64,000 bases of DNA from assembly GCA_017428725.1 (NCBI GenBank), contig JAFRQH010000017.1, positions 124,001-188,000 on the forward strand, written 5' to 3'. Both the position numbers and the translations under genes were made by a program. The stretch is from Bacteroidales bacterium. Lineage in GTDB: Bacteria; Bacteroidota; Bacteroidia; Bacteroidales; UBA932. The notes beneath the pieces were generated by a model, which saw only the letters and a list, made by a program, of their open reading frames with translations, did no database searches and had not been told where the DNA came from. Below are positions 50,187-59,451 of the stretch, piece by piece (the stretch's first letter is position 1; the number at the start of each line of letters is the position of its first letter).

Positions 50187-51106
50187 ATCTCCCGACGGAT
50201 ATCTTGGATGACACTATGTGTAAACAAAGCCGCACCGTTCTCATTCAAATGGTCCGCGTCGCGGAACAATGACAGATTTCCGAAGAAGCGCGGGTCTTTG
50301 TGATAATTGAAATAGGGGATACCCAAGCGCTCCGTTATCTCGCAGAGTTTTCGGTATTGTTCGCTCTGCTGGACATCGTCATCAGCCAGGCGGGGCGATG
50401 TGACCAATACGACCTGACAACCTTTATCCCGGGCGTAGGACAAGACTTTCTCAAACAACTCCACTTTCAAAGGATGAAGGTTTTCGGCTGCCTTTGCAGT
50501 CCCGATCCCCGCGGCATATTGGGCATCCGCAGGAAGCGGCACATAGCCTCGGAAGGAGTTGCGCCCGGATACGAAAGCGAAAAGGTACTCCGGAAGCTTG
50601 GAGTTATACCTGTATAACCAGGAGTGCAGGGCGGCCTGTTCAGCGGGGCCGATCTCTTTCAAGATGGCCTTGCTGAAATCGTTCAGCGGATAGGGCCAGA
50701 AATCGCGGATTTCCAGGAAGTCCCCCCAGTCCAGGTTATGGGACAGACAGTCGTCGCTAAGGTCCCAGATGACCAGTTTCGGCACGTAACGTTCAAGGAT
50801 TAAACTGAGCTGGCATATCTGGCAGTACAGGAAAGCACCATCTTTTCCGACGTTGCGGGCACTCATGTGCAGGCTGTCCTGGAGAACGGAGGGAATGTAA
50901 TGATGCGTGGCGGTAGAAGGACCCAGGACCAGCAAGTCTTCAGTAGCCATCTCCACGCCATAATAGGAGGTCATCTCGTAGTTGTCCGGTTTGGCCAGCA
51001 GGGCCTTTTTCCGGATTGTGTCCATCGCAAAGTGGCACACCTGGTCCAGGATGACCACGATAGCCACGACAATCAGGCAACGGATTAAGAAGCGTAATCC
51101 TTTCAT
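50183..51106 (-). CDS. Membrane-anchored SGNH-like protein next to MBOAT
   Basis: A 307-residue protein with one N-terminal membrane helix (about 4-22, MKGLRFLIRCLIVVAIVVIL) and an extracytoplasmic SGNH/AlgX-like fold. The nucleophile candidate is S64 in LVLGPSTATHH (block I), and D283-D285-H286 in RDADHLNENG form the block V pair. In alginate, teichoic acid and other systems, such proteins work with an MBOAT to pass an acyl group to the polymer. The start at 51106 comes directly before the membrane helix and four bases after the MBOAT stop; an in-frame ATG further upstream lies inside the MBOAT gene. Acyl transfer is inferred from context. Confidence 0.78.
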   Translation of the reverse strand: MKGLRFLIRCLIVVAIVVILDQVCHFAMDTIRKKALLAKPDNYEMTSYYGVEMATEDLLVLGPSTATHHYIPSVLQDSLHMSARNVGKDGAFLYCQICQLSLILERYVPKLVIWDLSDDCLSHNLDWGDFLEIRDFWPYPLNDFSKAILKEIGPAEQAALHSWLYRYNSKLPEYLFAFVSGRNSFRGYVPLPADAQYAAGIGTAKAAENLHPLKVELFEKVLSYARDKGCQVVLVTSPRLADDDVQQSEQYRKLCEITERLGIPYFNYHKDPRFFGNLSLFRDADHLNENGAALFTHSVIQDIRREI

Positions 51107-51110
51107 AGTA

Positions 51111-52562
51111 TCAGAATTGGAAATAGATGAAGGCCCCTCCATGCCATTGGCCGGCAAAGATGATAAAGGCGATCATCACCGCCATTGACAGAATACGGAT
51201 CCAGGCGTGCTCGGAATGCAGGAAATGGATGTTCCATTGATTCTCGTCTTTCCACTCCTTCAGGAAGAGGATTACTGCCGATAGCAGACCAAGTGTGCCG
51301 ATTTCCAACAACCCGTTGGTAAAGACCGGGCCGAACCCTTTCCCGCATTGGGAGATGATCGCACCCAAGTCGGACAGCCCTTTGGCCCTGAAGATGACAA
51401 GACCGACGGATACGAGGATGAATGTAAGGATCCTTCGCGGAGTCACGTAGAACCATCTTCCTTTCAACCGGTGTTTCTTTTCGAAGGCTTTGCGTCCCTT
51501 CTCCGTGGCGGCGACCAGAATCAACAGAATGCTGTGGTAGATGCCGAAAAACAGGAAAGTCCAGTTGGCACCATGCCATAAGCCGATGAGGATGATGTTG
51601 ATGCTTGTTGCCAGGTAAAGGCCCCATTTCCCCCAATCTCGGAAGGCGATATTGAGGGGCATGAAGACATAGTCGGTAATCCAGGTGGTTAGCGACATGT
51701 GCCAACGTCTCCAGTATTCACTCACATTCTGCGCGAAAACCGGACGGCGGAAATTCTCGCGGATTTTGAGACCGAGCATCCGGCTCACGCCGATAGCCAT
51801 CTCCGAGTAGCCGGCAAAGTCGGCGTACATTTCCACGGCGTACAAGACCGCGGCCAGTATGATGGAGGTGGTGTTGTGATAAGATACGTTCCCGAATACC
51901 GCGTTCGGGTAGGAAGTAATCCTGTCGGCAATGCAGACCTTCAGGAACAAACCCCAGACGAACCGACGCAGTCCTTCTGCCAGATTGTCGTAGTCTATCG
52001 ACCGGCCTTCCTTCAACTGGGGCAGGAATTCCCCCGGACGGTCGATCGGTCCGGACAGGATGGTTGGGAAAAAGGAAACGAACGTTCCGAATGCAAGTGC
52101 ATCCCGCTCTGCCTTGATTTTCCCAAGGTGGATGTCGATGGTGTAGCCGATCAGCTTGAAAGTGAAAAAACTGATGCCGACGGGCATCACGATCCGGAGT
52201 GCGGGTTTGCTGTCGATGCACCCCATTTTTTCCAACAACGCAGCGAACTCTTCCACAAGGAAACCGAGGTACTTGAAATAGAAGAGTATCCCGATTCCTA
52301 TGATGACACCCAGCGTGGACAGGAGGGAGGCTCGTTTGGGTTCACTTTCCGAATGCCGCTCGATCTGGATTCCCAGCCAGTAGAAGACGCCGGTGGCTAT
52401 AAGCAGCAGCGGGATCATCTTCCAGTTGGCGTAGCCGTAAAAGAACCACGATGCGAGCAGCAGCCAGCCGTTCTGCCAGTTTGCCTTACCGCGGAACACG
52501 GTATAGTACGGCAGAATGATGGCTGCGAAGAATATCCAGAAAATGAAGGAGTTGAAAACCAT
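51111..52562 (-). CDS. MBOAT-family O-acyltransferase
   Basis: A 483-residue protein with about ten to twelve membrane helices, matching AlgI/DltB-type MBOATs. The conserved histidines are H330 in LIGLWHGANWTF and H288 in the WRRWHMSLTTW cytoplasmic loop. Such proteins move an acyl group from a cytoplasmic donor across the membrane to a carrier or partner. The gene sits directly between the SGNH gene (four-base gap) and the acyl carrier protein gene (three-base gap), so its donor is probably the carrier-bound acyl group made by the FkbH-like protein. This is context-based. Confidence 0.93.
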   Translation of the reverse strand: MVFNSFIFWIFFAAIILPYYTVFRGKANWQNGWLLLASWFFYGYANWKMIPLLLIATGVFYWLGIQIERHSESEPKRASLLSTLGVIIGIGILFYFKYLGFLVEEFAALLEKMGCIDSKPALRIVMPVGISFFTFKLIGYTIDIHLGKIKAERDALAFGTFVSFFPTILSGPIDRPGEFLPQLKEGRSIDYDNLAEGLRRFVWGLFLKVCIADRITSYPNAVFGNVSYHNTTSIILAAVLYAVEMYADFAGYSEMAIGVSRMLGLKIRENFRRPVFAQNVSEYWRRWHMSLTTWITDYVFMPLNIAFRDWGKWGLYLATSINIILIGLWHGANWTFLFFGIYHSILLILVAATEKGRKAFEKKHRLKGRWFYVTPRRILTFILVSVGLVIFRAKGLSDLGAIISQCGKGFGPVFTNGLLEIGTLGLLSAVILFLKEWKDENQWNIHFLHSEHAWIRILSMAVMIAFIIFAGQWHGGAFIYFQF

Positions 52563-52565
52563 CGT

Positions 52566-52802
52566 TTACTTGCTCTGGATACAGTCGGCCAACTCGCCCA
52601 CATTCTTCCAGGAGAGGATCTCCTTGGAGGTGAACTTGACTTGGAAGGTCTTCTCGATCGCCACGATGAGCTGGATGTGGGTCAGGGAGTCCCATTCTTC
52701 AATGTCATCAGCCGTTGTCGTGTCCGTCAGGACGATCTCATCGTTGTCCAAGACATCGCGGAACACCTCCTCCAGCCGGGAGAAAATTTCGTTTCTTTCC
52801 AT
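52566..52802 (-). CDS. Acyl carrier protein
   Basis: A 78-residue acyl carrier protein with the phosphopantetheine attachment serine S39 in EEWDSLTHIQLI. The acidic helix after it (VAIEKTFQVKF) is typical of ACPs, although the DSL motif and surrounding differ from the housekeeping fatty-acid ACP. This makes it a dedicated carrier for the local cassette. It is flanked by the FkbH-like gene (two-base gap) and the MBOAT gene. A free-standing ACP inside a polysaccharide locus implies that one substituent is loaded by thioester chemistry. Confidence 0.93.
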   Translation of the reverse strand: MERNEIFSRLEEVFRDVLDNDEIVLTDTTTADDIEEWDSLTHIQLIVAIEKTFQVKFTSKEILSWKNVGELADCIQSK

Positions 52803-52804
52803 AA

Positions 52805-54526
52805 TTATTCAGATTCGATTTGGATGTAGCAGGTCCTGTCTGTATACTCGTCGAGCCTCAACTCATAGCGTCCCTCTCCCAACGGCTTGAAGCCCAGACG
52901 GTCATAGTGTTCGCGAACCATTCCGTTCTTGGGTGTGGGGAGGTATTCGCCGATGATTCTTTTAACCCCTTTTTCCCGAGCTACTGCCACGATGGTGTTG
53001 AGGGTGAAGTCTTCCATCCCCCGTTTCAGGACACGGCAACTCATCAACCAGGTATTGATAAACAGCGAATCGGCATCAAGTTTCTCCAGGATAATGACAC
53101 AGATCAGGCCGTTGTCGCCGAATTTGTCCTTGAGTGAAAAGGCGATGGGAATGCGGTCGGGATTTTCGGCTACCGCAGCGATTTCCCCTTCGGTATAACG
53201 GACGGTGCGTAGATTGAACTGATTGCTCCGCTGGGTGAGCTGGGCGACCCGGGGTGTGTTGAAACGGGTGAATCCCTCAACCTTCGAGACCATATTCAGC
53301 GAGCGAAGGAAAGCCGCCTCATCTTTGAAGGACTTGGCATAACTGGTCCGCTGCGCTTCCACCTGATATTGTTTTGTGCGGTCCTTGTCCGTCGCGCTGT
53401 AAGAGGCCGTCTCGAAGAGATTCTGCGCATAGAGGAATTCCAGATAATCCGCCGGATCCTCAGGGAGTTCCGGGACGGTGATATCGGGAATATGTTCGCG
53501 GACGATATTCCGCTCGAAGGGATTGTCGTCCAGGAAAACCATCGAATCAAAGCCGATGTTGAGGATCTGCTGGATGGCGCGGATGTTGTCCACCTTTGTG
53601 TCCCAGTTGGCCATGAAAACGGCGATGTCATCGAGGCGGAGAACCATATCGGGATGCTTCTCAAAGGGTTCTTTCGCCTTGTCCTCGTCATTCTTGGAGC
53701 AGATACAGAGTATAATACCGCGGTCTTTGAGTTTCTTAATCCACATCTGGAACTCGGTGAATACCTTTCCGATGCCGAGTCCGTGCCCAAGCTGGATCCC
53801 TTCCATCCCGTCATCCCCAACGACTCCGCCCCAGATCGTGTTGTCCAGATCTAAGATAAGACATTTTTTGAATCTGCCCCGCAGGGCACAAAGGATATCC
53901 AGGATGCGTGCACTGACCCAAGGGAGTGCATCGATGGACAAGATCATCTCCGTGCTGGTATAAACGGACGCATCGAAGAAGAGATCCCTGCCAAATTTGG
54001 CCTGCAGGGCAGACACATCACAGACAAACAGATTTTGGATCTGCTGGGAGAGTTCCATCAAATGATAATTGAATTTCCTGACCTGCCAGATAAAGGAAGT
54101 GGGGACACGGTTGGCATAGCTGCCAAAGACGGAATCATCAATCTCCGGATAATTGAGATAGATGATCCTAGCGTTTGTGAGTGAGCAGATGGTGCGGACG
54201 AAATCGAGCCGTTCATCGGCCAGCTGCGCTTTTCCGCTTTCGTCCCTGAGGGCGTGTTGTGCCAGCCATTTGTGTGTGGACTGGAACACCACGATATAAT
54301 CTGGCTGGAAGGCGTATAGTTCACTCCCGGGATCAAAGAACTGCTGTTGCACTTGGTTGAAGTCGGCCTCAAACAGGTTGATGTCCAGGCCGCGGTCCAC
54401 CCCTTCGCCCCGGATGGCTGTTGCAAGGAACTGGGTAGCGGTATCGCCCAGTAAGGCAACTTTGACAGAAGAGAGCCCGGCTGGGATAGTTTTCAGATTC
54501 TTCTTGAGAGTCTTGAAATCCTTCAT
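52805..54526 (-). CDS. FkbH-like HAD protein with GNAT-like C-terminal part
   Basis: A 573-residue multidomain protein. An N-terminal SGNH-like region (VALLGDTATQFLATAI) precedes a HAD-IIIC domain with DLDNT at residues 226-230, CSKNDED, and LDDNPFER. A C-terminal GNAT-like domain covers about residues 430-573 (FKDKFGDNGLIC, RVLKRGMEDFTLN, YDRLGFK). FkbH proteins take 1,3-bisphosphoglycerate, dephosphorylate it and load a glyceryl group on an ACP. The directly adjacent ACP supports this. If so, the locus would make glyceryl-ACP as an acyl donor. The substrate in this protein is inferred, and lactyl or other hydroxyacyl groups are conceivable. Confidence 0.88.
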   Translation of the reverse strand: MKDFKTLKKNLKTIPAGLSSVKVALLGDTATQFLATAIRGEGVDRGLDINLFEADFNQVQQQFFDPGSELYAFQPDYIVVFQSTHKWLAQHALRDESGKAQLADERLDFVRTICSLTNARIIYLNYPEIDDSVFGSYANRVPTSFIWQVRKFNYHLMELSQQIQNLFVCDVSALQAKFGRDLFFDASVYTSTEMILSIDALPWVSARILDILCALRGRFKKCLILDLDNTIWGGVVGDDGMEGIQLGHGLGIGKVFTEFQMWIKKLKDRGIILCICSKNDEDKAKEPFEKHPDMVLRLDDIAVFMANWDTKVDNIRAIQQILNIGFDSMVFLDDNPFERNIVREHIPDITVPELPEDPADYLEFLYAQNLFETASYSATDKDRTKQYQVEAQRTSYAKSFKDEAAFLRSLNMVSKVEGFTRFNTPRVAQLTQRSNQFNLRTVRYTEGEIAAVAENPDRIPIAFSLKDKFGDNGLICVIILEKLDADSLFINTWLMSCRVLKRGMEDFTLNTIVAVAREKGVKRIIGEYLPTPKNGMVREHYDRLGFKPLGEGRYELRLDEYTDRTCYIQIESE

Positions 54527-55407
54527 AAGGAATGATAATTAAAGGACAAAGATACAATCTTTTCGAGGAAATGAAGGTCTTGGCTGTTGAATTTGCGGGC
54601 GAACAAGGCAGGAGAGGCTTTCAGCTGCTCGTAATCGGCTTCAGTCCAGTCCTTTAGAATCCATTCTCCGCCGGCGGGGTTTTCCCGCCAGCCGATGAGG
54701 CGCATACAACCATCGCTGTCGGAGGCCAGGCTGTGGATATGCTCGCGGTATGGCGATATCCAGCAGAGCGTCTGCATCACCAGCTCATCGCAACAGAAGG
54801 TGTTCCGGAAGACTTTTCGCACCCAGGCCTTATGGTCCACGAAATAGCGGGCCATCCCCTCCGTAACGCTCACCCACTGCGATCCTTTCTTGAAATCTAC
54901 ATCCTTGTTGCGGTATAGTCCGCACACCTCCTGCAGTCGGAGAAATCCCGCACGCAGGGCCCGTATACACCAGTTCCGGCTTTTGAACCGTTCCGGGAAC
55001 AGGTGCCAGCACTGGACTTTCCGCCTGAAGTTGTCCGGCATCTCGGCCCAGGTGTAACCGATGAATTCATCCCCTGCGTGGCGGTCGCAGTAGTCGTGGA
55101 TATAGTCCTGGCTCTTGAGCGGCAGGTCCACGCCGGAGAGCAGGTGATAATACTGGTAAGGGCCCTGGACCAGCGCAGCTTCGAAGAGAATGAACTCCGC
55201 TTCGACCATGCTCGGAGCGCCCCAGCGGACGTCAATGCGCCGGTCAAGTACCGTTAGTCCCGCCTGCTCCGTGTGGAGCTCCGGCAGCACCGGCACCTTC
55301 TTGTCGAAGTGGACGTAGATGTCGTTGCGCGGGTCGTCCAGACAGGAGACCAGCAGCTTCAGCACCTCGAACTCCGTATGGGCCAGGATCAGGAAGGCAC
55401 TTTTCAT
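54523..55407 (-). CDS. Core-2/I-branching-type glycosyltransferase (GT14)
   Basis: A 294-residue GT-A enzyme of the Branch family (PF02485). It opens with MKSAFLILAHTEFEVLKLL and has DIYVHFDKKV, LLSGVDLPLK and a WVSVTEGMARYF segment typical of bacterial relatives. Family members transfer N-acetylglucosamine or xylose in beta linkage. The second Branch protein in this window (62835) has the same layout. It overlaps FkbH by four bases and abuts the next acyltransferase by one base. Donor and acceptor are unknown. Confidence 0.9.
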   Translation of the reverse strand: MKSAFLILAHTEFEVLKLLVSCLDDPRNDIYVHFDKKVPVLPELHTEQAGLTVLDRRIDVRWGAPSMVEAEFILFEAALVQGPYQYYHLLSGVDLPLKSQDYIHDYCDRHAGDEFIGYTWAEMPDNFRRKVQCWHLFPERFKSRNWCIRALRAGFLRLQEVCGLYRNKDVDFKKGSQWVSVTEGMARYFVDHKAWVRKVFRNTFCCDELVMQTLCWISPYREHIHSLASDSDGCMRLIGWRENPAGGEWILKDWTEADYEQLKASPALFARKFNSQDLHFLEKIVSLSFNYHSL

Positions 55408-55408
55408 C

Positions 55409-56434
55409 CTAAGCGGTTTTCAATTTGGAAGACAGATAATCACTAAACTTCCGCAGACAGAAAGACAGGAATAGAACGATAATGAAATCCAGCAGGAGAA
55501 GCAATAGGAACGGGAGATGTAATCCGATGATGTCCAGGAGCTTATAGAAAACGATCATTACCAGTTGATGGATGATCAGTATTTCAAAGGAATAGCGGCC
55601 GATAACGGAGAACAACCCACCCCGGATATGGCCCAGCAGGGAATTGATCCACGATTTCTCCATAACGAGCCCGAGGGTGATGAAAGGAAGCAAGACTACC
55701 GAGAGCAGGTCATGACATTCTTTCGTGACCATGATCAACACAAAGAGCACCGTCGCAAGGATAAAGAGCATGTTGAACAATGTGCTTTTCCTGTCGACGG
55801 ATTCCTTGTGTTGGGAGTAAAGCTGATGGATCAGCACACCGAAGGACATATCGCAAAATCCGCGGATGAGATTCAGGTTGAAACCAAACTTGACCCCGCC
55901 GCTCTGGATGGAAGCATCATGGCTGAAGATGAGCGTGTATCCGAAAACGATGACGAAGGGGAACGCGATCGTGCACGCCAGCTTCGGGTCATAATCCAGC
56001 AATGCGTAGACAAAGAAACCGGCGATGACCAGGATGCTGAGAAACCACGTGACATCCATTACGGGAAAAGGAATGGTCGTGACAAGGCCGTTTGTCAGTG
56101 TCAACAAGAAAGAGAAAGACCCGACCGTACGTACGAAGGCATCCAGACTGGAGAAATCGAGCCGGGAATGGAGGGTGATGCAGGAGAGGATGAAACAGAC
56201 GATAACTGCCGGGTAGAATTTCGAGATCCGCTTGGTGGTATACTGGAATGCTGAAGACCGCTTTGACGAAAAACCGCCCATCAGGAAATACCCAGAGATG
56301 AAGAAAAAGAAATCTACAGGCAGATAGGTATGATTGAATCCGGGGACACAGAAAAAGTGATGGAGCACGATGATGGTGATCATCACGCCTTTCATCCAGT
56401 CGACGGCGAAGATTCTATTGCGGGAGGAATCCAT
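55409..56434 (-). CDS. Acyltransferase-3 membrane protein
   Basis: A 341-residue protein with about ten helices. It begins MDSSRNRIFAVDWMKGVMITIIVLHHFF, in which the histidine pair matches the catalytic histidine of acyltransferase family 3 (PF01757). The start at 56434 is set by the family opening; in-frame sequence upstream belongs to another gene. The rest is a series of helices with the sequence FFFISGYFLMGGF typical of the family. It probably O-acetylates (or otherwise acylates) a sugar of the polymer. Neighbours are a GT8 gene and a GT14 gene. Confidence 0.9.
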   Translation of the reverse strand: MDSSRNRIFAVDWMKGVMITIIVLHHFFCVPGFNHTYLPVDFFFFISGYFLMGGFSSKRSSAFQYTTKRISKFYPAVIVCFILSCITLHSRLDFSSLDAFVRTVGSFSFLLTLTNGLVTTIPFPVMDVTWFLSILVIAGFFVYALLDYDPKLACTIAFPFVIVFGYTLIFSHDASIQSGGVKFGFNLNLIRGFCDMSFGVLIHQLYSQHKESVDRKSTLFNMLFILATVLFVLIMVTKECHDLLSVVLLPFITLGLVMEKSWINSLLGHIRGGLFSVIGRYSFEILIIHQLVMIVFYKLLDIIGLHLPFLLLLLLDFIIVLFLSFCLRKFSDYLSSKLKTA

Positions 56435-56447
56435 ATGGAAACGTGAA

Positions 56448-57365
56448 TTAACTTGTCTGCAGGTGCTGTTTGACAGCGCGCACGGAATCCAATATCCGGC
56501 CGAAGACCGGGATGCGGTAAACTTTCCAAAGCCGGTACATCCCGGCAGGCGGCGTCCACTCGCAGCGGATCTCTTCCGGCAGGCTGTCGTAGACCCGCCA
56601 CCAGTCCGCAAAGCGGACGGTGAACAGGTTCCAGGGCTTGCCGCCGGTGTAGTGGATGCTTCCGCTGCGCTGCACCTCGCCCCAGAGCGCCTCGGAGTAC
56701 TGTCGGACGAAGTCGGGCTTGTATTTGCGGATGAAGAAGGTCCGGATGCTGTCGTAGACCGGGCTCAGGGGTAGGACCCGCCCCTGGCAGACCTGGTTGA
56801 GGGCGTCCTGGTCCGGGAACTCCAAGTAGGGCACCCGGCAGGCTTCCAGCAGGCGTTCCGACACCTTCTCGGCACGCATCTGCGCCAGGTTCATCACCAG
56901 GAAGCCGGAGTTGAAATAGCGGTTCGGGTCGCAGCCGAGGGCGCGGAAACGCTCCGCCTGCTGCTCGATGGGCGCCTCGAAGACCACGGCCAGGTAATTG
57001 TCCCCGAGCCGGATGTCGCGGTAGAGCGCCCCGATGTCCTGGCGGACGACGATGTCGCAGTCCAGGTAGACGATGCTGTCCAGCTCGGGCAGGAGTTCCG
57101 GAAGCAGGAGCCGGAAGGAAGCCGCTTCGGTATAGCGCGGGTCGATGTACAGCCCCTCCAGCCGCCCTTTCAGCGGGATGTACTCAAAGGACAGCCTCCC
57201 ACCGCCGAGCGCCGTGAGTTTGTCCTGCATCCGCCGCGGAATCTCCTCCGTGACCAGGCAGATGACCCGGAAGTCGCCCGTGGACGCATCCAACAGCGAC
57301 TTCAGTGTCGTCGCAGCCGGTACGAAGTAGTTGGGCGTGAATGCGATGGCGAGGGGAGTGGTCAT
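56448..57365 (-). CDS. GT8 glycosyltransferase
   Basis: A 305-residue GT-A enzyme starting MTTPLAIAFTPNYFVPAATTLKSLL. The metal-binding DXD is in SIVYLDCDIVV, and HYTGGKPWN near the C terminus is the second GT8 hallmark. GT8 members transfer galactose or glucose with retention, for example in lipopolysaccharide cores. The start at 57365 was preferred over an upstream in-frame ATG because that stretch lies in the neighbouring gene. It is one base from the next acyltransferase gene. Confidence 0.93.
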   Translation of the reverse strand: MTTPLAIAFTPNYFVPAATTLKSLLDASTGDFRVICLVTEEIPRRMQDKLTALGGGRLSFEYIPLKGRLEGLYIDPRYTEAASFRLLLPELLPELDSIVYLDCDIVVRQDIGALYRDIRLGDNYLAVVFEAPIEQQAERFRALGCDPNRYFNSGFLVMNLAQMRAEKVSERLLEACRVPYLEFPDQDALNQVCQGRVLPLSPVYDSIRTFFIRKYKPDFVRQYSEALWGEVQRSGSIHYTGGKPWNLFTVRFADWWRVYDSLPEEIRCEWTPPAGMYRLWKVYRIPVFGRILDSVRAVKQHLQTS

Positions 57366-57366
57366 A

Positions 57367-58434
57367 TCATTTCTTGCTCCTGCCTCCGCAGGCAAAGGCA
57401 AGCGTGCGGGGCATGATCCTGTTCAGCAGGCGGTAAAGTGCATAGCAGACAACGAGCACGATAACCGGCACCAGCCAGTATCTGATCCAAGTCCCTGCGA
57501 GGGACTCCCCGAAAACCCGCAGGCAGAGGCCCTTGGTCCATCCGAGGATGTAAATTCCGTGTGCCGCATAGATGAAGAAGACGCTGGCTGCCAGGTCGCA
57601 GAGCCGCTGGCAGCGGCGTTCGTTATCGATCAGTGCGTCGCAGATGTTCATAAAGGCGATCATCCCGCAGGGATAGAACAGCCGTAGCAGCAGGGTGTGG
57701 AGCGGCCGGCCGATCTGGGACGTGGCAACGAGCAGCAGAACGCCTGCGGCGATATAGCCGGGGACCTTGACCTTGCGGCAGACTGAGAGCATGTTGATCT
57801 TGAACGTCCCGAGCCATCCGCCGAGCAACACGAAGAAAATGCCTCTCATGGACGGAATCTTGGGAACCCATGGGGAGAGGTATACCAAGCACAGGATTGC
57901 AAGGGAAAGCCACTTGAAACGCTTGAATACCAGATAGGCCAAGGGGAGGATCAAAGTCATGATCATCAAGTCCAGCAAAAACCAGAGGGGGAAGTCCGCC
58001 GGACCTGTCACAAACCAATAGAGCGGACCGCGGGCTATGTCATATAATTCACCTGCGGACTTCTCGAGATGTATCAAGCCGAACAGTTCATTTTTCAGCA
58101 CGACGACCACGACGGCCAGGGCATTCCATAACAGGTAGGGGATCAGGAGGCTCCAGATCCGTTTCTTCCATTTGGCCTTCACCCACTGCCAGCCGAACTC
58201 TTCCTCTTTGAGATACCTTAAGAACAGGTATCCGCTGAAGACGAAGAACCAGCAGGTACCGATGGAGAACAAATGCCTGGATAGCATTTCAGCAATAAAA
58301 TGGTAGACATTCCATCCATCCAGCGACCATTCCACCGTCGGGGAATCGAAGGCCCCGACAGAATGTGCGAAGACCACTAGGACGATCAGCGGGAATCGCA
58401 TCGCCTTGATGAGGGTTGACTGACGTTCATCCAT
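57367..58434 (-). CDS. Acyltransferase-3 membrane protein
   Basis: A 355-residue acyltransferase-family-3 protein with about ten membrane helices. The first helix has the conserved histidine in LIVLVVFAHSVGAFD, followed by WFFVFSGYLFLRYLK, another family landmark. The acyl donor may be acetyl-CoA or a lipid. Five such proteins lie in this operon, so this one is probably specific to one sugar. It is followed by a 30-base gap before the GT2 gene upstream of it, one of the longest in the operon. Confidence 0.9.
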   Translation of the reverse strand: MDERQSTLIKAMRFPLIVLVVFAHSVGAFDSPTVEWSLDGWNVYHFIAEMLSRHLFSIGTCWFFVFSGYLFLRYLKEEEFGWQWVKAKWKKRIWSLLIPYLLWNALAVVVVVLKNELFGLIHLEKSAGELYDIARGPLYWFVTGPADFPLWFLLDLMIMTLILPLAYLVFKRFKWLSLAILCLVYLSPWVPKIPSMRGIFFVLLGGWLGTFKINMLSVCRKVKVPGYIAAGVLLLVATSQIGRPLHTLLLRLFYPCGMIAFMNICDALIDNERRCQRLCDLAASVFFIYAAHGIYILGWTKGLCLRVFGESLAGTWIRYWLVPVIVLVVCYALYRLLNRIMPRTLAFACGGRSKK

Positions 58435-58464
58435 GGGATTGTTATTTGGGAACAGAGAGGATAC

Positions 58465-59451
58465 TTACAGGCGCAACCGCCTTTTGACCGACTGAACGGC
58501 AATGATTAGAAAACGTTTGGCAATAAAAAACCAATGCGAGAACTGCCAAGAGGGATGGTGGCAGGCAAGATTGTCTTCAAAGGACAACTCGTGACCGACA
58601 TTTTCGATCTCGTTATTGACCATGTTGACCAGCCGGGATGAGGATAGAGACCGAAGGCCTTTGCCATGATCAAAAGTCAGAAGAGACTGGATCATGGAGA
58701 TGCCGTTCTCGCAAATCTTGGAAAGATACAGATTCTTGGACTCTGCCGATATGCGGTCCACGGGGACGGCCTTTAAAAGATTATCGAATAAAACGGCGTA
58801 GCGATCGGCAGTCCACCTGTAAGTAGCGGAAACGCTATCGGCATTTCGGTTATAGAGATAGACTTGCTTGTTGATGATCGTGACCGGTTTTTCCGTCCTG
58901 AAGGCCAACTTGATATTCATGATCATATCTTCTCCGACGCGGACTTCCGGAGGGACAAAGGAACTGTCATCATCGAAGAGGGAGCGCTGGAAGAGTTTTC
59001 CCCATCTTGTGCATAGAACTTCTGATCCACGAAACATCTTAGCACGCCAGTCCTCGATGGATATCGTCTCTGTGTTTCCGTTACCTGGGAAAGAGAAAGC
59101 GACAATGATGTCGGAGCCATTTTTCGCGTTCGAAAACAAGATTTCCAAAGCGTCGGTCGTCAGGCGATCATCCGAATCGACAAAACAGAGCCAATTGCCA
59201 TTGGCTTGCGAGATACCCTTTCGGACGGCATCCTGTTGCCCCTGGTTTTTCTGGTGGATGCATTTGATCCGGGTGTCTTCCTTTGCCTTTCGGTCACAAA
59301 TGGCGGAGGAACCGTCCGTGCTCCCGTCATCGACAAGCAGCAGTTCGAAATCCGTGAAAGTCTGGACGGTGATGCTGTCTATACACCCTTCAAGGAACGA
59401 TGCCGTGTTGTAGACAGGGATGATGACGGAAATCTCGGGCTTCAGTCCCAT
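58465..59451 (-). CDS. GT2 glycosyltransferase
   Basis: A 328-residue GT-A transferase. ISVIIPVYNTASFLEGCID opens the fold, DDGSTDGSSAICD and FVDSDDRLTTDALEI supply the nucleotide- and metal-binding acids. The start at 59451 (MGLKPEISV) overlaps the upstream gene's stop by ten bases; an alternative start six codons earlier exists. The C-terminal part is basic with a short hydrophobic segment. Substrates are unknown. Its composition is more AT-rich than the housekeeping genes, as in many capsule genes. Confidence 0.9.
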   Translation of the reverse strand: MGLKPEISVIIPVYNTASFLEGCIDSITVQTFTDFELLLVDDGSTDGSSAICDRKAKEDTRIKCIHQKNQGQQDAVRKGISQANGNWLCFVDSDDRLTTDALEILFSNAKNGSDIIVAFSFPGNGNTETISIEDWRAKMFRGSEVLCTRWGKLFQRSLFDDDSSFVPPEVRVGEDMIMNIKLAFRTEKPVTIINKQVYLYNRNADSVSATYRWTADRYAVLFDNLLKAVPVDRISAESKNLYLSKICENGISMIQSLLTFDHGKGLRSLSSSRLVNMVNNEIENVGHELSFEDNLACHHPSWQFSHWFFIAKRFLIIAVQSVKRRLRL

